NCBI GenBank assembly: GCA_900617975.1
Contig: UZAE01000218.1
Coordinates: forward strand, 1-30,301
Origin: Rodentolepis nana
Lineage: Eukaryota; Platyhelminthes; Cestoda; Cyclophyllidea; Hymenolepididae
DNA length: 30,301 nt
Reading direction: 5' to 3'
Position numbers and translations under genes: made by a program. The notes under the pieces are model-generated. The model was given only the letters and a program-made list of their open reading frames with translations. It did not search any database and was not told where the DNA came from. This document shows positions 11,801-23,485 of this stretch, one piece after another (the first letter of the stretch is position 1; each line of letters starts with the position of its first letter).

Positions 11801-14800
11801 TGCGGCTGTTGGAAGACCTTGCATGGTCAACGGTGTAAGACAATCCTATGAGGAAAAAGGTAGTTTAAATACGGCAAAACAAATAGTTAAAAACTTCTGG
11901 TGAGCTCCTCAATCATGAAATCATGCTATCTCATGTCTTCTACTACAATATCAGTTTAAATGATCGGAATGACATAACCATCCATTCTGAAAAATAATTC
12001 ATGAAAACGGTCAAGAAACCAGGGAATAAATCACAAAGAACCCAATATTTAAACTTCATCAATTTCGGACGTTAGTGGAATTTAGCCTCTCCTGTGAAAT
12101 GTGGAAATACACACATCCACAAATTCGTTTAAGGCAGGGAATAAAACTGACCGTAGAGAATCATGCTTCAGACTGAGATCCTCAAAGATTACGTTACCTT
12201 CCTCTCAGTAAGTTTTATAAAGATATATAGCTCAAGATCCACGTCTATTTCTTTATCACTGATAATACAATTTTGGTCAAATGGAACAAAAAAATATTAA
12301 GTCACTTTTCATCAAATATTCGCCATCAAACTTATTCGAAACTGGTTTGAGTCGTTAACCCGGAAGCAATCACAATTTAAGATTGATTAGCACCAGCCAC
12401 GATCGTCAATACTAAATTAGCTTTACGAACGTTGTGGAATTTCAAAACTATAAAGGGCAACATCAGTTTCGACGCAATTCATGTCTTCGCCAAGGTGTTA
12501 TAAATTTTCTCCCCTGTCTAGCGTTCACCTAATAGCCTCTTATTCCTAGTGACTTATGTAAATCAGAACTTACGGATGGATCCAGCGAAAGAATCCTGAC
12601 GGTATTATCAGCAAGACCAACAGCCAGGAATCTCGAGCGTTGTTCGTTCTGCGGGATACGTCCAAGAGCCATACAAATGACATCAGCAGGCATCTCCTTC
12701 CTTTCCGTGTACTCATTTAACTGTCCCGTGGCATCCATTTCAAAGTATACTAATTCACCCCCGGTCAGAGCAATAACCACTTGTCTACGATTCACCGCAC
12801 ATCTTTGAATAATCTTCTTTCCAGGAGTACGCCATACATTGATTCGTTTATCTGCTCGAATGTGACGAATACCGTCGGGGTAGATTTGGACCAGAGCATC
12901 ATCTCCTAGCTGAGAACAAGTCAGGGTTGGTGTAGTACCCAAGAATCCAGAATCTGTTACTTCTTCGACAGTTTCACCGATAGAGAGTACTAGAGTTGCA
13001 TTAACGAATGAGACCACAATGAAGGAGTCGTATTCCTCTTCAGAACTGCGCTTTACCGTCCAGACAGCATTTGGACTACCTGGAAGATCAGATTTCGCCA
13101 TTTCTGTAACCTCTAAGCCATGCCTGAGCAGCCTAAACGTCGATCTTGGCCCACGACCACAAAGGACTGCCATTTGGGGAGTGTCCTCATTAGCCAAGTC
13201 GGCAACCTAACAAAATGTCAAGTAATTAAATTGAATTTACGTGTAGATCGATGATAGGAGAAAGGCTCTCCAGAGTATCCACCTCGACTAAGTTTTTCAA
13301 GGGACGAGGAGTGAAGTAGAACGTGTCACCTTCCTCGAGAGGCATAGTTGATGAAAATTCAGGCTCGTCATCATTATCAGCAAGGTGGGCAATTTGATAA
13401 AGATGACTAAAATATAACATTGCATTAATTTCACATTTTAGACTGCTTAAAATAGTCATTGTGATAGATCATAACTAAAACTACTTTTGAGTCAACAAAC
13501 GAGAAAGGGAGGTCATAAGATTTGCATACAATTAAGCTTTTACCTCCAGTATTGGAGTCATAACGAAGACTACATATTGCAAGATTAAAGTTGCCTTAAA
13601 GCAAGAGGGGAGAGAAAAGTATATTTGCCTCAAGGCGCCCCATTAACCTCAATATAAAAACATAATTTGAAAGAATGGGGAAAAGAAGATAACACTTCTG
13701 TACACTCGAAATGAGAAGATAAAAAGATTGATCTTGACTGTTAGCACCCAATTCCGGCTTCCTAATAGAGTATCAAAGGCAGGGGCGGCGAAATGTCACT
13801 CTCAATGCTGACATCAAATGCAAAACGATAGGCTCGTTGGGACAGTATAATGCGTGCCAATTTCCACAAAAAAGAAAACACTTTCTATTAACTACTCAAG
13901 GGCCCTATTCTAATAACAGAGGTAGCAAAAAGAAAAATGCATTTTTAAAACGTTAAAATTTCTTCGACATTTAAATGATGCATATGAAACTAAAGTAATA
14001 TAATTACCGCCGACATCGGCAACTCTTTCCTAAAGATCTAGGAGGTTTCGAGCTCTCTTTTGAAAAAAAGATAGCAATATGATCACTGCGAAAAATCGAA
14101 AGCTTCTTCTTTCTTCACGCCTGAATACAAACTGAACAAAAACACTTTTCGCTAAATGTACGATATCTTACTGGTAAACCTAATATAACATAGACTACAC
14201 TGCTTCATTTCAAATCAGTGTCCAATATAATAGCATCAAGTAAAAAAACGATTAACAAAATGAATATAAATACAAGAACTATTATAGTAACAAATAAAAA
14301 TGCATACTGGTTTCCAAACTCCGAAGCGACAAAAAGGAATCCGGTCTTGAGTACACACATAGCTGTTGCCACCGGAACAGTATCAAAGTACTTTAAACGT
14401 ATTTCAGTAACAGTTTCCTTATCCTTTTCAAGGTTTATCTTGAATATATCACCCTGTTCTGTTTGCACAAGGAAGAAGAGGACTTTCTTTGTTCTGTGAG
14501 TAGCACTGCAGACAAACAGGATACCTCTATCAGGATCATCAAGATCATTGTGTCTTTGGGGAATGGGACAACGAATATCTGGTTCGTCACCAAAATTCTT
14601 ATAAGTGATGTAATTTTCGGAGCAAATAAGGATACCAGAATGTACCTCATTACCACCGGGTACTGTGATCAAGAAGTTTGCATGCTCTTCCAGTGGTTCT
14701 GAGTACTTCCTAACGACATGATTTAAACCAAGATCCAATTCATAATAGGTAAGCAGCTGGTGAGCCGATCTTGCAGCTTCACCAGTTGGGTCCTGATCAG

Positions 14801-15412
14801 CTTCCTCGTAATCCATCTCAATACATGCAAAGGTGGGATTTTCAAAACCAACATCTACACCAACAATGTGATATACAAAAGTGTTTGATTTATGAGCCTC
14901 AAGTGGAGACGAAATAGTCAGTCTAGCTTGCGAATCACGGTTCATAACGTAAACTAGCTTCTGTTTTTCAACAGCTCCGACCATCAGAGCTCGTCCTTTT
15001 GGGTCAACTGCTAAATATTGGCCAGGAATTATACGACGACATCCACTTTTCCCATAGGTCTCTTGCTGGATTTTTTTAAAAATATTCTTTGTGGGAATAT
15101 ACTCTAGCACAACAATTCGACCAGAATCAGAACCAATAACGATATAATCTATGTAAACGTAGTAAAATTCTAATTATATAGCAAACCTTTCGAGCCGCCT
15201 GTTAAGCGGAACGGCATGATAGACCGAATGATGCCAAAAACTTCCGTAGAGAGCAAAGTAAACAGTTTACCAGAGGCTGGATCGACACGCATTATCTCAA
15301 GTAACTTTCCCTTCGCAACGACAATTTCTTGTTGCTTTGTTCCAGAAAAGCTACCGGTGATGGCATGAGTAATGCCTGAGGCCTTTTGTAGGCTTAGATT
15401 ATACAAAAACAT
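5839..15412 (-). CDS. SF3B3: Splicing factor 3b subunit 3 (SF3B3/SAP130), complete, 11 coding exons
   Basis: Coding exons in transcript order (plus coordinates): 15187-15412, 14308-15148, 13241-13406, 12574-13206, 11430-11845, 9947-10121, 9658-9881, 8280-8535, 7881-8201, 6059-6301, 5839-5979. They total 3642 nt, giving 1213 aa plus stop; the human protein is 1217 aa. All junctions are GT-AG and keep phase. The start at 15412 gives MFLYNLSLQKASG, matching the family N-terminus, and the end RTRCAF matches the family C-terminus. Conserved blocks include FSGTKQQEIVV (about residue 22), ARLTISSPLEAH, DPTGEAA, TEIRLKYFDTVPVA, GETVEEVTDSGFLGTTPTL, YLNIGLNNGV and NVIDGDLCE. The family forms three beta-propellers plus a C-terminal domain and is a scaffold of SF3b in the U2 snRNP, which recognises the intron branch site; in animals it is also reported in SAGA-type complexes. 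The linker near residue 800-835 is shorter and more divergent than in human. Introns are 38, 901, 34, 728, 1308, 65, 1122, 78, 1579 and 79 nt. I see no frameshift or missing block, so it is very probably functional. Only the exact 34-38-nt intron borders rest on alignment rather than transcripts. Confidence 0.96.
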
Positions 15413-16905
15413 ATTTTGCAAAAGAAGTGTGATCTAAGCGCGAAAATTTAAAAACGCACCAGTTCTCAGTGATCGTTCAAACAGCTATTTTCAAATTGTG
15501 TGTACGATGCAAAAATCACTTAAGTTTCCTTTGTATATTTGAAAATTTTTAAATTTGCTTTAGTTTAATCTACCAGGATGTTTCAATCAGAAAGCGCTTG
15601 AAGATGAGATGTATATTCTTGAATGTGGTCGAATGTCATAAACTAGTGCTTTCCTCCTGCTGATAAATGTTAATTTTTATATAATATTTCCCTAGAATCA
15701 ATCGGCATGATTCTTTATTTCAAATATTTTTTTGGAATAGTTAGAGCAGCAAATTAACAAAAAATTTCGACGCATTTATCGTAAAAGTTCTGAATTTAAT
15801 CATTTAAATGTGCACTGTAAGTAGCAGCAGTATAATTTTCCTGAATATTTAAATATGGTCAAGTGAATATTAAAGATTCAAGCCTAATGTAAACCACAAA
15901 TGCTTATGGTAATTTACAAATTCCACCCTATGCCACTTAGATTTAAAAATCAAATTTCTGTTTCAATCTGATCGACTCATAAATAGACTACATTTTACAT
16001 ACCAATCATGGTTTTTTCTCGATCACCACATGAAGCACAATAATTTACCTATAGTTATTTTATTTAGCATTTACATGTAAATTATTCAACTTGAAGTTAA
16101 ATGTCAGAAAACGTTTTCTTTAAAATCTATAACATCACAGACTCAGAGTGTGGAAATCTGATTTCATTGATTACAAAACCATTATTTTTATAATATTGTG
16201 GCAGCAACAATTGGAAATGAAAATCAGAAAGCATAAAATGTCACGAGAATAAATGGTACATTAAAACCTAATGATTTTGACATTTACTTGGGCCATAAAA
16301 TTTATCATTGTGATTATTAAAGAAGCAGTATGTGCTGCTAGGAATGCATTCACTGTACTATGCGGCGCAGCATCTATTGACAATAAAGATAGACTATAAA
16401 GTCAGGCTATTTCAGCGTAAAGGTACCTAGAAGACTATCGCAAATAACTATATTCTCTAAACCAACTTACTCTATAATTGAGAAAATTCATAAAGTTATA
16501 GAATATGAATTCATGCATCTTTTGTTCATTTTATTTAATAACGTTATTTATAAATAAATGTGCTTAAATAAAACGACGACATCTTTTTCCCCTGTCAGAC
16601 GTATGCTAATAGAATAAGTTCAATAAAGTTTGAAATAAACAGATACGATAGTAGTTAGTTGATCAATATACCTTCCAGTTATAGCATTAGGGCTCTATCG
16701 GACCGGTATGATTAAATGAACTATTTACAGATTCTAACAATCAGATAAATTTAATAAGTAAACTGACATTTATTGAGTTTTAAAGAGAAATTTGTAGCGA
16801 AATAGTTTTGTCTAATTATTTATTATTATCAATTTGTTTATAACCTTTCAACAAACCGGCTACATTATAATAAATCAGGCCCGGTTTTTTATTGGCCAAT
16901 TAGAT
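15413..16905. promoter_or_regulatory. Shared upstream region between divergent SF3B3 and KAT7
   Basis: This AT-rich stretch separates the two start codons (SF3B3 at 15412 minus, KAT7 at 16906 plus). I see no coding exon in it. It must contain both 5' UTRs and the promoters of both genes, possibly as one bidirectional promoter. I could not pin down a convincing TATA box or initiator. Upstream of SF3B3 the minus strand has an AG preceded by pyrimidines at 15434-15435, and upstream of KAT7 there is an AG at 16902-16903. Either could be a splice acceptor (cis, or trans with a spliced leader, a process known in flatworms), but this is only suggestive. Confidence 0.5.
16891..16900. promoter_or_regulatory. 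Palindromic CCAAT motif next to KAT7 start
   Basis: The 10-bp perfect palindrome ATTGGCCAAT carries a CCAAT box on each strand and ends 5 nt before the predicted KAT7 ATG. CCAAT boxes bind NF-Y and are common in bidirectional promoters. The extreme closeness to the ATG is odd for a promoter element, so it may instead lie in the 5' UTR or just before a spliced-leader acceptor. Function is inferred only. Confidence 0.25.
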
Positions 16906-19900
16906 ATGTCACGAAAAAGTAAGTAATTGAAGTTTCGTTACTTTTGTTTCAGGAAGAAGGGGTGTTTTTCGGAGCTCTGAGTTAGGTGGACGAGATATCG
17001 TCCGAAAGGCACAACTTTACGCTAGAAAGAATGCACTAACCCTCCCTAAGTTTGATCTCGAACGTCGTGAGTTCCATATTTTCTCATTATTATTTAATAT
17101 TTAGCCCCTCTTGTTGTTCCAAAATATTGTGTAGTTAATGGTTGCGACAGCCGTGGCCATGTTGACGGTATTCGTAAAAATCACATAACACTATCTGGCT
17201 GTCCTCGTTTTCATAACCAGCAATCCTCATTCTACCAGGAACTTGCTAGTAAAAATAAACAATTTAACGGTGACCATTTTGATGCTACTGATAATATTAC
17301 TACAGGCAGACAATATGTCAAGGAAATGGAACCATTTTATGATGATCTAGGTACCGCTGAGGATCTAGATCTTTTCAGACGAGCTCAGCAAAAACTTGTT
17401 ACGGATAAAGTAAGTTTTAAATCTCCACTGACCATTGCCTGAGCATGCCATCTATATATTCCTTTGTTTTATAGTCCAAGGAAGTCCATGAACACATAAT
17501 GATTTTGTCTAATTTGAAATCGGACAGCCATGTGGACACTAATTTGTCTGATTCTAACGGTCCTTTGGACCCTCCTCTCTTTACTGAAAATAATGTAAAG
17601 GAAATCGTTATTGGTGATTGGGAAATGAAGACTGTTTACTCTAGTGCATTTCCTCCCAATATTGCTTGCCTTCCACGAATCTACATATGTGAATTTTGTC
17701 TCTCTCATATGCCGTTTCTTGTTGGATATCGTAGACATCGCGCAAGTTGGCTTATAAATTGATATTTTTTATGGCATTCAAATCACAATTTTATTTTTTT
17801 TGTTATTTTAAACAGCTTCGGTGTAGACGTAAATTTCCTCCCGGTAATGAAATTTATCGTAAAGATAAATTTTCCTTTTTCGAAATTGATGGCTTTTTGG
17901 AAAAGGTATGTTTGGTTTTATGGTATGTTACGTTCTGTGAAATTGTAGTTAGGGAGATGGTTTGAAGATTGTTTACTTATGTAACCTAATTCTTTAACAT
18001 AATTTTTCATTTTACTGTTATTTATGACGATTCAATAATTGCAATTTCATCTTATAGAGGAGCATTGAGTTGTGAGAAACTATATGGTTATTTAATAAAA
18101 ACTCAAATGGCGGATATTTCGAAGAAAACTACGAGTTAGTCTTCCTTAAAATTTGCTAAAATGTATATTCATTTGGGAATTTACTAATCAACTTTTGAAA
18201 TTCGATCCTTGAAACATAAGATCACAACCCCGTGAAACTGTATCTGCAAAATACAATGTAGTTGCTAATCTCCTAATGAAATGTCCTTATTCCATTCGAT
18301 TACTTTTATCTTTTCACTAATTTCTTGGTTTATTCAATATTTATTAAGTATTGTGAAATGCATTGCTTAGCCACGAGTAAAATACTCATATTCACCCTGA
18401 TTTATTTTTCCCATTTAAGCGCTCTTGCATTTCAAATGTATTTCTTATTTTAATGTTGTATTATCTGAGTATAGTCCAGACTGAGTGGCTCTTTTATGAT
18501 TTTTAATTAACTATTAATATACCCACTGGCTTGCATGGAGTCAGACTCGTACAAGTACGTTAACCCTCTAACGCCCTTAGGATCGTACTGACCTCTTGCA
18601 AAATAAGATCCATTGGTACTAGAATCGTAACAGTAGGTACTATTTCCGTTTGAAACATGATCTGCTTGATACCACCAAAACTCATCACGTCAACAGCATC
18701 AGTCTGTTGTGGGTCACTAGTGAGCTCGGTCGAGCGCATTTTCAAAAAAATAATTCGGTTGTTAAAGGATTATGTAAGTAATTGCGAGAGTTGAAAAATT
18801 ATTTAGCTTGAAAATTACCAATCGATCTGAGCAGATTAATATTGTTCAATAAGAATATGAGTAGCCCCAGGTGATAAGGTTTTAGAGAGCATAAACTTTT
18901 TGAAATTTGATAGTTTTCCCACTTTATTCAATATTTATTCTTAAGTTGAGAATGAAGTAAAAACTGTTTCATGAGACCTTTGTTGTTGCTCTATTTTCTC
19001 TCCACCTTTTAATTTTATCCAGACTAAAATAACTCGATTTTATCTTTGTTTAGGACCTTTCGAGGTTCATATTTTTAGCCAGACATCTTTTATAGTGAAT
19101 CTGATTGCTTCAAGCTCTTATCAAATAAGCATTTTCACCGTTCAATTCTATTAGGTCTATTTCAATATCGGGATATGTTTGTTTGTTGTGTTAATCATTT
19201 TTACTCATTCCTATCAGTAGTGTGTATTTATATTTTTTTTCAGGAATACTGCCATAACTTGTGCCTCGTTGCTAAGCTTTACCTCAAACAGAAGACCGTG
19301 CACGAAATCGAACGTGTTCCCGCCTTTCTCTTTTACGTTCTCACTGTGGCAGATGAAGCTGGGTGCCATATTATCGGATACTTTTCAAAGGTGAATTTGT
19401 TGTTATTTTAATTTGTTGGGGGGGGGGGGGGCCTATTGATATGAAACTAGTGACTGGGATAATCGATATCAGTGATAAAATTAAAAATTTCTTGATCAAT
19501 AATTGGCTCTACTTAGCGTAGTCTAATCACGACATTTCCATATATATATGAATAACAAATCTGAGATTGTTTTTCAATCCCTTATCTTGAACTATGGTAA
19601 CTTGGCCACTGGAAATAGAAAACGCGGATGTCACTTAAATCTGCTCGCAGCATTCTTTCAACGATTTTTGTGTGTCTCCAGTGCATTTTGCCCCATTTCG
19701 TTGTCATAATTATGCTCTATTCTATTACTCTTCTTTCCGTCTTCAATGAGAGTACCTCCTAATTTATTGAGCAATAATTCAAAGTTTTTCCGCACTTATT
19801 CAAGAGCTTGTTATGTGGTTTAGCCTTGTAGGAATATTTTGTCCCAACATCTGCTCATTTCCACGTCAAAGTCTCTGGTATTGAATCTCGAGGGAAAGGA

Positions 19901-22900
19901 TGTGTATGATCGAAATGTCGATCTTTTCTTTTTACTATTTACCCTTACGTCTAAAATACGTTATTTGTATTTATTTTAGCTTTCGCGCCAGCATAACAAA
20001 GAGGGTTTTGGTTGATTGAGAACTGTATAATGGTAGCGGCGATTCATGCGGAGGAATAGGTAATATCTTTTTAGGTCTTTTAGTTTTCAGACAGTATAAG
20101 AGCGTTATTTTTGTTTTTTTGCAATTCCTTTCTTCCTTTTTAGCTGTTAGCTTCTCCTGCTCGTTTTATAGCTAACATGACGTGAAGCCCAGCACTCATA
20201 TTCTTCTGATTTCTAAATCGTCATTTTTACATTTATCGTTCTTTAGAGAAAAGTGTTGTGGGTTAGTTAACTTTCAGATCGCTTCAAAATTTTATCGGAC
20301 GAAGTGATTCATGTGCTTGGTCGGAGTGATAACTAAATTGGAAATTTTCTTTTTCTCTTAAATCAAAATCCATAAAATCATTTCAGTCGCGAATAAACTA
20401 AATACATTCTCGAATGTTGCCTATTGCCATAATCTCGATAAGACAAAGTGGTAAAATTCTCTTTTTACTTGAGGGAAGTAAAATAACCGACGACAGGAAG
20501 ACGTGGCGTCTAATCTTTAAAGTACATACCGACCTATATATATATATATATATAGTCAAAACTTACTATTCAATATCATTTATAATAAGTTGTGCTCAAA
20601 TAGTATATATTTGCATTCTTTGTTTCTCGTAGCACAAACCGGAGGAACAAACTCTGCCCAATGTAAAACCCTACAACAATCTTTCCTGCGTTTTGGTGTT
20701 GCCCCAATACCAGAGGCAGGGTTTTGGACATATGCTCATTGATTTCAGTAAGTAAAGTCTACCTTTATCCCTGTATTTGCGTTATTTGGTAACTTCAAGT
20801 CCTGCAGAGATTCCAATACAGCAGTTAATAGGGTCACGAAAATTTGCAACTTTAAAGGTTTTGTTGTTGCAACGAAGATTTTCTATTTCAGTCGAATTTT
20901 GTTCCTCGCGTCTTGTCTTGAAGCTTACCATTGGCTGCCATTCAGTTCCAGAATTTTTTTTACCATTTCTCTCCTCCATACTACTCCTGTTAATACCATT
21001 TGAGTTATTAGTTTTGCAGTCGTTGTAACGTTGACGCATTTAAATTGGCTGGCGTCTAAATGGCAAAAATGGCTAACCCATTAAGGTAAGCCAATAAGTA
21101 GCCACTATGTTGAATCACAAAGAACTGACGCAACTCACTTCGACACGAAAATACTGTGATCACAAATGTTGTAAATATAGTGGCAATTGTCTCCATTCTA
21201 TGCTCATGAGATGTTTCACATCGTTAAGTAAATTGCAGTTTCTAACACGGAAATTATCGAAAAGAGATTAATTGGATCTTATCCTGAGGCGTTAACAATT
21301 GAAATTGTAAGCAGTGATATTAATATTTCAATTTAATGTCTTATCGGAAATTCACAGAGTTATTTCCACTAAATAATTATAAATTTTAATAAATTTGGCT
21401 AGATTTGGAGAGGAATCGATTGGTTGTGTCTGTAATGCAATCAGGTTGTCACAAATTTCAGTTTGCTTTATTTTTTTGAGAGTATTGAATTGGTCACTTT
21501 CTTATTGAAGGACGTACTTCACTTTGCAATATTCGAATGTTTTAAAACTCGGGTTTTGTGCTTTGTTCTCATTTTGACACTGCTCTACCATGTTGTAATG
21601 CATTTGTATTCGTCTTAGGTTACCTCCTGAGCCGAGTCGAGAATCGACTAGGTACTCCAGAACGGCCACTCTCTGACCAGGGTCTTCTAGTATATCGTCG
21701 ATATTGGAAGTACATACTCCTCTCATTCATGCTCTCTCATCAGGGAAGAAGCATCTCCTTTGACGGTTAGATTTCGATGCCTTAATCTCTCTGCAAGAAT
21801 GTGCAAGTTCACTATCTGTTAATTTGCTTCTTTTATACGGTTTTAGATATCAGTGACGCTACTGGAATTGTAACGAAGGATATCATCCAAACTCTTCTTG
21901 ATATGGGAATGTTCAAGTACCTTAAGTCAAAGTACTACATTGTAAATGATAGAGTAAGTTACTATTTTACTAATGACAATAGGGATAGTTGTTATTGTTA
22001 TGATTGATGTAGAAATGGTGGATGCTACTTACTCTAATTTGTATTGATTGGCTGCTTTTTGTCCTTTATTCACAAATAATCAGTGTCCATTTAGATCCAG
22101 GAATTTGTATTTTCTCTCCGTAAAAAACTCCATAGATCAACGCGTTATCACCTTTTTTTTTTTGGTCCGACTTTCCCGGGCTGTGCTCTTTTGAGGTCGA
22201 TTAGAGATTTCCAGACATCTGGGGGGGGGGGGGTGTTGGACATAACGCCATTTTTTCAATAAGTAAATTATATATTTGCAATGAGTATTTTTTTGCAACT
22301 GCTGTCGTATATTGTTTTGAATTTTTAACTGTGTAGAATACTCAGCGTACAAATCTTAAGCTCACTTTGAGGATCGAAGATTAGGGCTGTTTGGTGTCAG
22401 TGTCCGGGGTTAGAATATTTGTATCTGTGGTGGCAAGATGGTCGGATTAGCCTAAAGACATTGTAAGAGTTTAGTTGTGTGTGAGGTGATTGAGAAAGTA
22501 GAAGGTAGGGCACCTCCAGTCCTGTAAATAAGCTGCTTTGAGAGGAAGACCAAATCACTCTTTCAAATCGCTCTCTCCCCTTCCCCCACCCCCCAACAAA
22601 ATGAATAATATCCCTGAAGGCTATCACGACGTTTCGTAGGTTAGAAAGTTAAGGGTTAACAAAGGCAACTAGAAAGAGAAGAAAGTGTAGGAAGTAGAAT
22701 TGGGTATTAAAAGTGAAATGGAACGCATTTGTACTGAGGTAAGGCAATTCGAGTTGTGAGAATCGGTCGAAAAAAAAAGACGCATGGTGAGGCATTGTTT
22801 GGTTTCGTACTTTTTATGAGTCATTAAAATGTACGAACCAATGGGTTATCGGGTGAATGCTATAAGCATGAGACGTGGTCCGTTGACTGCTTGATAAGGT

Positions 22901-23313
22901 TTGTTATGTAGGCATGCGAAAATTTTATCGGTTAATAATTTTGTTCTATTTTTGAGCTGACTGATAACATGAAGTGAGACACCTTAAAAAAAGTCACTCG
23001 CTTTAAAAAAATCGAAAATGTAATTTTAATTGGTTTAGTGACATACTCACCCCACACTCTTTACGGTTGGATCCTAAGTAATTTCGCTTTTTGCAAGAAG
23101 CATCATTAAATTCTATACCTCAATCTCTTTTCTAACGACTTTGACCCCTTTGTTCAGGAGAAGATAGAACAAATCCTCTCTCAAATTGGTCAGCCTAAAC
23201 CCGATCGATTAATTGATCCCCAATGTCTTTGTTGGATCACTGCTGCAGCTCCTATCTCCAAAGACCCTACCGATTTCGAACAACCCTCGCCGAGTATTAT
23301 TGGATCTCCCTAA
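16906..23313 (+). CDS. KAT7: MYST-family histone acetyltransferase, HBO1/KAT7 type, complete, 10 coding exons
   Basis: Exons: 16906-16918, 16953-17066, 17105-17409, 17475-17741, 17816-17905, 19244-19390, 20633-20747, 21619-21765, 21847-21953, 23158-23313. They total 1461 nt, giving 486 aa. An N-terminal C2HC zinc finger (C51, C56, H69, C75, spacing x4-x12-x5) and the following DLDLFRRAQ segment (129-137) are the HBO1 signature and distinguish it from Tip60, MOF and MOZ. The MYST domain has its own zinc finger (C216, C219, H232, C236), the lysine matching the autoacetylated MOF residue (K280), catalytic Cys331, the acetyl-CoA loop [15 protein letters not shown] (337-351) and catalytic Glu365 in TPERPLSD. 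The family acetylates histone H3/H4 tails in nuclear JADE or BRPF complexes. The N-terminus is short: the finger starts at residue 51, against about 175 in the roughly 611-aa human protein. The loop after K280 has two extra residues, and the C-terminus runs about 27 residues past the CLCW block where vertebrate proteins end. Introns are 34, 38, 65, 74, 1338, 1242, 871, 81 and 1204 nt; intron 4 has a GC donor. No AATAAA is seen in the first 100 nt after the stop. An additional upstream exon cannot be excluded. Confidence 0.94.
17742..17815 (+). other. KAT7: Non-canonical GC-AG intron inside the MYST zinc finger of KAT7
   Basis: This is KAT7 intron 4, 74 nt. The donor reads CGC|GCAAGT, the textbook GC-AG donor, and the acceptor ends in AAACAG. 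Only this junction restores the finger spacing C-x2-C-x12-H-x3-C by joining ...YRRHR to [10 protein letters not shown]. The nearby GT inside GCAAGT would put the next exon in a frame with an early stop. Retaining the intron leads to a TGA at 17759-17761, giving a product cut within the finger. Confidence 0.85.
17906..19243 (+). other. KAT7 intron 5, mostly AT-rich, with one GC-richer island
   Basis: This 1338-nt GT-AG intron lies between exons 5 and 6. Most of it is low-complexity AT-rich DNA. The segment at about 18540-18745 is visibly GC-richer and carries a minus-strand ORF of about 60 codons starting at an ATG at 18739. It is described under findings because I do not recognise the product. 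Confidence 0.7.
19418..19431 (+). repeat. Poly-G run, 14 nt, in KAT7 intron 6
   Basis: It lies 28 nt downstream of the exon 6 donor, on the KAT7 sense strand. Intronic G runs near a donor can act as splicing enhancers in animals; here that is inference only. Confidence 0.9.
20534..20554. repeat. (TA)n microsatellite in KAT7 intron 6
   Basis: About ten TA units, roughly 80 nt upstream of KAT7 exon 7. Confidence 0.9.
22221..22233 (+). repeat. Poly-G run, 13 nt, in KAT7 intron 9
   Basis: Uninterrupted G homopolymer on the KAT7 sense strand, within the 1204-nt last intron. That intron otherwise shows nothing gene-like. Confidence 0.9.
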
Positions 23314-23451
23314 GCAAGAAATAATATTTTTTATATAACTCATTCTACCCATATAATCAATTACTATTTTTGTATCACCGTATGTCGAACATTTTTATCC
23401 CAATTATATGCATTTCGCCTGATGTAGTCAACTGCTTTGCTGCTTGGGATT

Positions 23452-23467
23452 GGGGGGGGGGGGGGGG
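23452..23467 (+). repeat. Poly-G run, 16 nt, 3' of KAT7
   Basis: Plus-strand G homopolymer about 140 nt after the KAT7 stop codon and about 20 nt before the 3' end of a non-LTR fragment. Confidence 0.9.
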
Positions 23468-23485
23468 TGCGAATGACACGACCAT

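Noticed and set aside
20777..21039. Overlapping plus and minus ORFs in KAT7 intron 7
   Set aside because: Mutually antisense, low complexity, no family resemblance; it directly follows the exon 7 donor and is spliced out.
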